DNA of 11,501 bases from Bacteroidota bacterium (GTDB taxonomy: Bacteria > Bacteroidota > Bacteroidia > Bacteroidales > Bacteroidaceae): the NCBI GenBank assembly GCA_023415545.1, contig JAEZKJ010000027.1, positions 1 to 11,501 on the forward strand, read 5' to 3'. The notes beneath the pieces were generated by a model. It worked only from the letters and a program-made list of their open reading frames with translations. It ran no database searches and was not told where the DNA came from. Within the stretch, counting starts at the first letter, position 1; every line of letters starts with the position of its first letter. A program made the position numbers and the translations under genes. Positions 5,591-11,501 of the stretch are shown piece by piece.

Positions 5591-8200
5591 ATGTTGGAAC
5601 AAGACAGAATTATAAAGGTTGATATTGAAGAGGAGATGAAGTCATCGTACATTGATTATTCTATGTCAGTAATCGTTGCACGTGCTCTACCTGATGTTCG
5701 TGATGGCTTCAAGCCAGTTCACCGCAGGATTCTTTTCGGTATGATGGAACTAGGTAATACCTCGGATAAAGCATATAAGAAATCTGCTAGAATAGTTGGT
5801 GAAGTATTGGGTAAATATCACCCTCATGGCGACTCTTCTGTGTATGGCGCTTTGGTTCGAATGGCTCAAGATTGGGCTATGAGATATCCTTTGGTCGATG
5901 GACAAGGTAACTTTGGTTCTATTGATGGAGATAGTCCAGCTGCTATGCGTTATACTGAAGCACGCTTGAAAAAAGTTGGTGAGGAGATGATGGAGGATCT
6001 TTATAAAGATACTGTTGATTACCAAAACAACTTCGATGATACTCTTCAAGAACCTACTGTTATGCCTACTCGTGTACCTAATCTTTTAGTAAATGGAGCT
6101 TCGGGTATCGCTGTTGGTATGGCTACAAATATGCCTCCACATAACTTATCGGAAGTTATTGATGGTTGTGCTGCATATATTGATAACAATGATATAACTA
6201 TAGAGGAGTTAATGCAATATGTAAAAGCTCCTGATTTCCCTACCGGTGGATATATATATGGAATTAGTGGTGTAAAAGATGCGTACCTTACCGGTCGTGG
6301 ACGTGTTGTGATGCGTGCTAAGACTGAGATAGAGACTCACTCTACACACGATAAAATTGTAGTAAATGAAATTCCTTATAATGTTAATAAGAAAGAACTT
6401 ATTGAAAACATAGCAAATCTTGTTTCTGAAAAGAAAATAGATGGCATTTCTTATGTTAACGATGAGTCGGACCGTGATGGTATGCGTATTGTTATTGATG
6501 TTAAACGTGATGCTAACGCTAGCGTTGTACTTAATAAACTCTTTAAAATGACTGCTCTTCAGTCTTCTTTTGGAGTTAACAATATTGCTCTTGTGCATGG
6601 TCGTCCAAAGATGCTTAACCTTAAGGATTTGATTAAGTATTTTGTTGAGCATAGACATGATGTTGTTATTCGTCGTACTAAATTTGATTTACGTAAGGCT
6701 CAGGAACGTGCTCATATTCTTAAAGGACTTATTATTGCTTCAGATAATATTGATGAAGTTGTAAAAATTATTCGTGCTGCTAAAAATCCTTCTGAGGCGA
6801 TCGAGAATCTTATGGTTCGCTTTGAGCTTGATGAAGTTCAATCAAAAGCAATTGTTGAGATGCGTCTTCGTCAACTTACCGGACTTATGCAAGATCAGCT
6901 ACGTTCAGAATACGATGATCTTATGAAGTTAATAGCTTCATTAGAGGAGATTCTTGAAAATCCTGAAGTTTGTTGGCGTGTTATTAAAGATGAACTTTTA
7001 GAGGTAAAAGATAAATTTGGCGACGTTCGCCGTTCCGAAATTGTTTATTCTTCTGAAGAGTTTAATCCTGAAGATTTTTATGCTGATGACCAAATGGTTA
7101 TTACTATATCACATCTTGGTTATATCAAACGTACACCATTAAGTGAATTTAGAACTCAAAATCGTGGTGGAGTAGGATCAAAAGGAAGTGAAACACGTGA
7201 TGAGGATTTTGTAGAGTATATCTATCCTGCTACTATGCACAATACTATGATGTTCTTCACTCAAAAAGGAAAATGTTACTGGCTTAAAGTATACGAAATT
7301 CCGGAAGGTTCGAAGACTTCAAAAGGTCGTGCTATACAGAACTTGTTAAATTTAGATTCTACTGATAATGTAACAGCATTCCTTAGAGTTAAAACACTTA
7401 ATGATAAGAAATATATTAATTCTCATTACGTAGTATTCTGTACTAAGAAAGGTATAATTAAGAAGACTTGCTTGGAACAATATTCTCGTCCTCGTCAAAA
7501 TGGTGTTAATGCTATCACTATTCGTGAAGATGATAAGGTAATTGAGGTAAGAATGACTAACGGAAACAATGAGATAATCATTGCAAATCGTAATGGTCGT
7601 GCTATACGTTTCCACGAGAGCGCAGTTCGTGTCATGGGTAGAATGGCTACCGGTGTACGAGGAATTACTCTTGATGAAGATGGAGAAGATGAAGTAGTTG
7701 GAATGATTTGTATTAAAGATCCTGAAAAAGAATCTATTATGGTGGTTTCTGAGCAGGGTTATGGCAAACGTTCGGAGATTGAAGATTATAGAAAAACAAA
7801 TAGAGGTGGTAAGGGTGTTAAAACTCTTAATATCACTGATAAAACAGGTAAACTCGTTGCTATTAAGACCGTTACCGATGAAAATGATTTGATGATTATA
7901 AACAAATCTGGTATTACTATTCGTTTGAGTGTTAAGGATGTACGTATTATGGGTCGTGCTACTCAAGGTGTACGTCTTATAAATCTTGAGAAGAGAAACG
8001 ATTCAATTGGATCAGTTTGTAAAGTAATATCTGAATCAGAAGAGGAGAACGTTGTAGAGCTAGAAAATGAAGATGATGATAATGGTGTAATATTGACAGA
8101 TCTACCAATAGATGATTCTCAAATTGATGAGGATTCTCTAATTGATGATGAGGATTCAAACGAAGATGATTCTATCGATGAAGAAAATATAGAAGAATAA
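5591..8200 (+). CDS. gyrA: DNA gyrase subunit A
   Basis: GyrA cuts and rejoins both DNA strands. With GyrB, which is not in the window, it introduces negative supercoils using ATP. The breakage-reunion core has the quinolone-binding helix KYHPHGDSSVYG (75-86) and R120 with catalytic Y121. The C-terminal beta-pinwheel begins at about 500. Its first blade carries a degenerate GyrA box, QNRGGVG (523-529), and a second box-like NRGGKG sits at 737-742. The pinwheel, box and long acidic tail (about 815-869, almost all D, E, S, N and I) identify GyrA rather than ParC. The 869 residues are full length. The position of E. coli D87 is Gly86 and that of A84 is Ser83, while the key S82 is kept. Most arginines use CGT. 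The ATG at 5591 starts the conserved N-terminus and has no Shine-Dalgarno. The next gene follows after 23 bases. Confidence 0.97.
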   Translation: MLEQDRIIKVDIEEEMKSSYIDYSMSVIVARALPDVRDGFKPVHRRILFGMMELGNTSDKAYKKSARIVGEVLGKYHPHGDSSVYGALVRMAQDWAMRYPLVDGQGNFGSIDGDSPAAMRYTEARLKKVGEEMMEDLYKDTVDYQNNFDDTLQEPTVMPTRVPNLLVNGASGIAVGMATNMPPHNLSEVIDGCAAYIDNNDITIEELMQYVKAPDFPTGGYIYGISGVKDAYLTGRGRVVMRAKTEIETHSTHDKIVVNEIPYNVNKKELIENIANLVSEKKIDGISYVNDESDRDGMRIVIDVKRDANASVVLNKLFKMTALQSSFGVNNIALVHGRPKMLNLKDLIKYFVEHRHDVVIRRTKFDLRKAQERAHILKGLIIASDNIDEVVKIIRAAKNPSEAIENLMVRFELDEVQSKAIVEMRLRQLTGLMQDQLRSEYDDLMKLIASLEEILENPEVCWRVIKDELLEVKDKFGDVRRSEIVYSSEEFNPEDFYADDQMVITISHLGYIKRTPLSEFRTQNRGGVGSKGSETRDEDFVEYIYPATMHNTMMFFTQKGKCYWLKVYEIPEGSKTSKGRAIQNLLNLDSTDNVTAFLRVKTLNDKKYINSHYVVFCTKKGIIKKTCLEQYSRPRQNGVNAITIREDDKVIEVRMTNGNNEIIIANRNGRAIRFHESAVRVMGRMATGVRGITLDEDGEDEVVGMICIKDPEKESIMVVSEQGYGKRSEIEDYRKTNRGGKGVKTLNITDKTGKLVAIKTVTDENDLMIINKSGITIRLSVKDVRIMGRATQGVRLINLEKRNDSIGSVCKVISESEEENVVELENEDDDNGVILTDLPIDDSQIDEDSLIDDEDSNEDDSIDEENIEE

Positions 8201-8223
8201 AACATTATTAAATCCATAAAAAT

Positions 8224-9441
8224 ATGAAGAAAATATTATTCACTGCAGTTCTATTGCTAACTACTTGTTTTGCGCAAGCACAACAAAGTGCTGTAAAAGA
8301 GGCTAAATCGAATAAGAGTAAACCTGCAGAAGCAGCAAAAATTATTGAACCTGCTCTAACAAATCCTGAAACTGCTAATGATCCAGAAACTTGGAAATTG
8401 GCCGGAGATTTTCAAAAAGCAATCTATGATGATGAGAATATGAAATTATTCCTTCCTGGTGCAAAAGCTGATACAACTAAACTTTACAATAGTCTTGCTA
8501 AAATGTTTGATTATTATATTAAATGTGATGAAATAGAGCAAGCAAAAGTGAAGAGTGGTGAGATGAAAAAATCAAAATTCAGAAAAAAGAATGCTGAAAT
8601 ATTGGTTAAACTTCGTCCAAACTTAACTAATGGTGGTTCAGATTATTATAACAGCGGTGATTATGCTAAAGCTTTGAAATTCTTTGGTATGTTTGTTGAT
8701 GTTGTTAATGAACCTATTTTTGCAGAGACTCCTGCTGTTAAACAAGATACATTGATTCCTTTGATTGCTTGTTATGCAACTTTAGCTGCTAACTCGGTGA
8801 AAGACAATAATGCTGTTGTTAAGTATGGTGAAATTGGTAAGAATCATAAAGAAGAGGGTTATAGAGCTCTTATGTGTCTTGCTGAAGTATTTGGTGACAA
8901 AGAAAATGGTGATTCAGTTAAATGGTTAGCAACTATTAAAGAGGGTTCTGAGAGATTCCCAAAACAAGACTATTTCGTAGGTAATATTATGGATTATTAC
9001 ATACAGAATAATAAAGTAGATGAAGCTCTTGCTAGTATCAATAAGCTTCTTGAAACTAATGAAACTCCATATTTCCTATATGTTAAAGGTATACTTCTTT
9101 TCGAGAAGAAACAGTATGATGATGCTATTGTTGAGTTAAACAAAATTATAGCTAAAAACACTGATTTAGTAGCAGAAGCTAACTCTAAAATTGGTGATTG
9201 CTATTTCTTCCCAGCACAAGCTATTGTTGAAGAGAACGCTAAATTAGGTATTGATGATCCTAAATACAATACTAATGAAGCTAAGATAAAAGATCTTTAT
9301 CTTAAAGCTGAACCTTTCTACAAAAAAGCTAAAGAGTTGAAACCAGATAGCAAACAACTTTGGGGTAACTACCTTCTTAACATCTACTGGAAACTTAACA
9401 AAGCTGACTATGAAGCTTTAGAAAAAGAGTTAGGTTATTAA
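8224..9441 (+). CDS. Exported tetratricopeptide repeat protein, function unknown
   Basis: The first 19 residues form a typical type I signal peptide: MKK, a hydrophobic stretch, then AQA before QQS, with cleavage expected after A19. The mature protein should be periplasmic or associated with the outer membrane. The Cys at 15 is not in a proper lipobox because the -1 residue is Thr. The rest is helical and TPR-like, with recognisable repeat pairs at about 135-165 (YYNSGDYAKALKFF), 249-280, 283-315 (GILLFEKKQYDDAIVELNKI) and 355-375. TPR arrays bind other proteins, and no catalytic motif is seen. It begins 23 bases after gyrA with no promoter between and ends at a strong terminator, so co-transcription with gyrA is likely. 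From memory, a TPR gene behind gyrA is common in Bacteroidales, but I cannot check this here. No functional link to supercoiling is evident. Confidence 0.85.
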   Translation: MKKILFTAVLLLTTCFAQAQQSAVKEAKSNKSKPAEAAKIIEPALTNPETANDPETWKLAGDFQKAIYDDENMKLFLPGAKADTTKLYNSLAKMFDYYIKCDEIEQAKVKSGEMKKSKFRKKNAEILVKLRPNLTNGGSDYYNSGDYAKALKFFGMFVDVVNEPIFAETPAVKQDTLIPLIACYATLAANSVKDNNAVVKYGEIGKNHKEEGYRALMCLAEVFGDKENGDSVKWLATIKEGSERFPKQDYFVGNIMDYYIQNNKVDEALASINKLLETNETPYFLYVKGILLFEKKQYDDAIVELNKIIAKNTDLVAEANSKIGDCYFFPAQAIVEENAKLGIDDPKYNTNEAKIKDLYLKAEPFYKKAKELKPDSKQLWGNYLLNIYWKLNKADYEALEKELGY

Positions 9442-9461
9442 TCTTATATTTATAAATATTT

Positions 9462-9498
9462 AAAAGCGACTTTACAGATTTGTGAAGTCGCTTTTTTT
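9462..9498 (+). terminator. Terminator of the gyrA-TPR operon
   Basis: The arms AAAAGCGACTTTACA and TGTGAAGTCGCTTTT form a 15-base stem, with one U-G pair, around a 4-6 base loop. It begins 20 bases after the TPR stop and ends in seven or more T. On the minus strand the U-G becomes A/C and the following tract is weaker, so it may also stop the convergent kinase/regulator transcript, but less well. Confidence 0.9.
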
Positions 9499-9580
9499 AT
9501 AATAAATGTTTCATGTTCTATTTCTATTACTTTTCTAAATTAATTTTAATAATAGGTATTTATTAATTTATCTAATCATT

Positions 9581-10264
9581 TTATTGCTGTGACAAAATAT
9601 TAATTAACTCTTTTTTATATGAAGCAGATAATGATATTTCTGTGTCATTAATAAGGAGTTTATTCATATCAACACTATTTATCATCGATGTATTTACTAC
9701 ATACGAACGATGTACTCGGATAAACTGGTTAACAGGAAGAATCTCAATTAGTGAAGTAAGTGTAGAACGTACTAGTAATGATGTTTTATTTGATAAACTT
9801 ATTCGACAGTAGTTTTGATTAGCTTCTATATATGCTATATCCTTGAAAAATATTTTTTGGTGCTTTGATTTGTTTGTACTCATATACATATATTCATGTA
9901 AGGTGTTGTTGGACAAACGACTACGAACTTTTTCTATAGCTTTTTCAAAACGTGAATAAGAGAAAGGTTTAAGCAAATAATCTATTACATTAAAATCATA
10001 ACCTTGAATAGCATATTGTTCGTAAGCAGATGTAATAACAACTAATGGTGTGTCAACAGCACTTCTTAACCATTGTATACCTGATTTATACGGCATCTCA
10101 ATATCCAAAAATATTACATCGGGTGTATTATGCTGTAGCATTAAATTGAGTTGACTAATATTTTCACCTTCTCCTATAAGTAAAAAATCACCTATTTTGC
10201 TTAAATATTCTTTAAGTCCACTTCGCGCTATAGGTTCGTCATCAATTATAAAACATGTAATCAT
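9581..10264 (-). CDS. LytTR-family response regulator
   Basis: This is a cytosolic DNA-binding regulator, expected to be phosphorylated by the adjacent kinase. The receiver domain (about 1-115) has the acidic pair D8/D9, phosphoacceptor D54 in IFLDIEMP, switch T78 and K99 of the KPF motif, all intact. The C-terminal LytTR domain (about 135-225) shows KIFFKDIAYIEANQNY (137-152), FIRVHRSYVVN (181-191) and LSASYKKEL (212-220), the usual core of this beta-rich DNA-binding fold. The 227 residues are normal for the family. Its ATG overlaps the kinase TGA (ATGA), so translation is probably coupled. Targets cannot be read from the window. The gene resembles the LytR/AlgR group, but I would not give it a specific name. 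Confidence 0.94.
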   Translation of the reverse strand: MITCFIIDDEPIARSGLKEYLSKIGDFLLIGEGENISQLNLMLQHNTPDVIFLDIEMPYKSGIQWLRSAVDTPLVVITSAYEQYAIQGYDFNVIDYLLKPFSYSRFEKAIEKVRSRLSNNTLHEYMYMSTNKSKHQKIFFKDIAYIEANQNYCRISLSNKTSLLVRSTLTSLIEILPVNQFIRVHRSYVVNTSMINSVDMNKLLINDTEISLSASYKKELINILSQQ

Positions 10265-11289
10265 AGTAAATCTATTTTTAGTTTTGTATTATATTGGTCT
10301 TCGTATATTGACTGCTCCAATATATGCTTGTTAGGATACAGTATATTTAAACGCCTTTTCAAATTAATAATACCAGTCCCATCAACTCTTTCATTTTCAT
10401 CATAATACTCAGGTAATGAATTGATAACAGAAAATATTAATATATTATCTGTTATTTGAATGGATATATTTATTAAATATTTACCACCAACATATTTGAA
10501 AGCGTTTTCTATAATGGGAGTGAAAAGGAGAGGGTAGATGTTTATATTTTCATCAATATAATCCAATTTTAGTTTAAGATTCAAATTATTTGAAGAACGT
10601 AATTTCCTCATTTCTATGTCTTTCTCTAAATATTTTAACTCATATTTAAGGGGTACCATATCACCTCCACATTTTACTTGATAACGTAAAATATCGGATA
10701 GCAATTCTACCGACATGCGGGCTTTTGCGTTATTAGGGTCAATGAGAAAATAAATGGTATTCAGTGCGTTAAATAAAAAATGAGGATGATATTGTGATCG
10801 TAGTGCTTCCAACTCTGTTTGTAACTTTTCATGTTTTAATTCAGCTTGTTTATCAAGTAAATATTGGCGATTTTCATTTTCAATATTTTGTTTTTTATAA
10901 GCATAATATAAGCAAGAAAATAGTGATGCTAATATAATGGCTACAAATATTTTATCTATTGAGTACATCTCTCCACGAATTAACATTCCTCGACAAAATG
11001 CAAACAAGTAGCAAAATGGTATTACAAATACTAAAACGGATAGATATTCTAATATTATTCCTCTTTTGTTTGATGTGTAAAATATTGTTAATTTGTTAAT
11101 GGCGTAATCAATAATTATCGCTGCTATAATAGTCGATGTTATATCTACAATAAAGAATAGTAAAGACTTTGTTTCATAATAATCTCGATGAACAGGCAGA
11201 TCACTCGATGCACGATTTACAATATAGAAAATTATAGAAATGATAACAACATAAATTATTTCTTTACTTTTTAAAGTCTTACTTTTCAT
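10261..11289 (-). CDS. LytS/YehU-type membrane sensor histidine kinase
   Basis: I place the start at the ATG at 11287-11289, giving 342 residues. An upstream in-frame TTG at 11320-11322 would lie inside the likely promoter. Numbered from the chosen start, the protein begins MKSKTLKSK, then has four predicted membrane segments (about 10-25, 42-61, 80-99, 113-130), a charged helical linker, and a PF06580-type kinase domain. The phosphoacceptor is H170 in HPHFLFNALN. The N-box is PIIENAFKY with E261/N262, and the glycine box is GTGIINLKRRL at about 304-314. There is no large extracytoplasmic domain, so the signal is probably sensed in or near the membrane. Arginine codons are mixed (CGT, CGA, CGC, AGA, AGG), unlike gyrA. 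It is transcribed just ahead of its regulator and overlaps it by four bases. The ligand is unknown. Confidence 0.9.
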   Translation of the reverse strand: MKSKTLKSKEIIYVVIISIIFYIVNRASSDLPVHRDYYETKSLLFFIVDITSTIIAAIIIDYAINKLTIFYTSNKRGIILEYLSVLVFVIPFCYLFAFCRGMLIRGEMYSIDKIFVAIILASLFSCLYYAYKKQNIENENRQYLLDKQAELKHEKLQTELEALRSQYHPHFLFNALNTIYFLIDPNNAKARMSVELLSDILRYQVKCGGDMVPLKYELKYLEKDIEMRKLRSSNNLNLKLKLDYIDENINIYPLLFTPIIENAFKYVGGKYLINISIQITDNILIFSVINSLPEYYDENERVDGTGIINLKRRLNILYPNKHILEQSIYEDQYNTKLKIDLL

Positions 11290-11319
11290 TGATATATGTA
11301 ATAATAGTATTAGATAAAT

Positions 11320-11327
11320 CAAAGTTA
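11320..11327 (-). promoter_or_regulatory. Candidate -7 box of the kinase-regulator operon
   Basis: TAACTTTG on the minus strand matches TAnnTTTG exactly. Transcription would start near 11313, about 24 bases before the chosen ATG. No good TTTG is seen at the -33 distance. The remaining bases to the window end (11328-11501) are AT-rich and show no gene or clear signal. Confidence 0.42.
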
Positions 11328-11501
11328 TAAAGATTAATTCATAAAATTATTGTTTTTGTGATGAAGCTATTGTAATGTGGGATAAAACAACTAATTCTTC
11401 TTATAGTAATGCATATTTGTCCAATTATTAAATATTTGATATTCCTTACTCTTATAAAATCATCATTAATTACTTAACTTATAAATGTAATATAATCAAT
11501 A

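Noticed and set aside
7352..7966. A 204-codon open frame antisense to the gyrA C-terminal region, and shorter antisense frames at 5750-6049 and 6209-6658
   Set aside because: They are by-products of the codon usage of gyrA. Their translations are low-complexity (Thr, Asn, Ser, Ile-rich) with no recognisable domain, and they lie wholly inside a certain gene.
8224..8290. Lipoprotein signal on the TPR protein (Cys at residue 15)
   Set aside because: The preceding residues are L-T-T, not a lipobox with G, A or S at -1, whereas AQA before QQ is a good type I cleavage site.
9536..9570. AT-only inverted repeat TAAATTAAT / ATTAATTTA as a terminator for the regulator gene
   Set aside because: The stem has no G-C pairs and no proper T-run follows. 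The hairpin at 9462-9498 is a better candidate for both directions.
1..11501. Mobile element, CRISPR array, toxin-antitoxin, phage or defence system
   Set aside because: No transposase, integrase, regularly spaced repeats other than the tRNA array, or relevant protein motifs are present.

Overview
The window reads as core chromosome of an AT-rich member of the Bacteroidota, most likely Bacteroidales (about one third G+C by eye). Three things point there. Promoters have the TTTG / TAnnTTTG form used by the Bacteroidota housekeeping sigma factor. Most genes lack a Shine-Dalgarno sequence. The proteins have Bacteroidota features: an HtpG of about 680 residues with an extra C-terminal insert, a UVR-containing ClpC, and an exported TPR protein directly behind gyrA. 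I cannot assign a genus.

Layout: (1) 1-217, minus strand: a tandem array of identical tRNA-Arg(ACG) genes, two complete and a third cut by the window edge, behind one clear promoter at 239-269. (2) 420-5096, minus strand: clpC then htpG in transcription order, each followed by its own hairpin terminator (2520-2551 after clpC, 357-393 after htpG), so they are probably separate transcripts. (3) 5097-5590: a 494-base, very AT-rich divergent intergenic region holding the clpC and gyrA control signals. (4) 5591-9441, plus strand: gyrA and, 23 bases later, an exported TPR protein, closed by a terminator at 9462-9498. (5) 9581-11289, minus strand: a LytS/YehU-type membrane histidine kinase overlapping a LytTR response regulator by four bases (ATGA), convergent with the gyrA operon. 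(6) 11290-11501: the kinase promoter region and flank, with no gene I can support.

How the genes relate: HtpG and ClpC are two ATP-driven proteostasis machines encoded side by side. GyrA and the TPR protein look co-transcribed, although one acts on DNA and the other outside the cytoplasm. The kinase/regulator pair is a self-contained two-component system with no visible target. GyrA uses CGT for most of its arginines, the codon read by the tRNA amplified at the left edge.

I found no mobile element, CRISPR array, defence system or clearly undescribed system. The observations most worth a second look are small: a strong Shine-Dalgarno before clpC in a lineage that rarely uses one, a perfect 9-8-9 dyad over the clpC -7 box, an A19-U56 replacement of the near-universal G19-C56 pair in the tRNA-Arg copies, and natural GyrA residues at quinolone- and DNA-wrapping positions.
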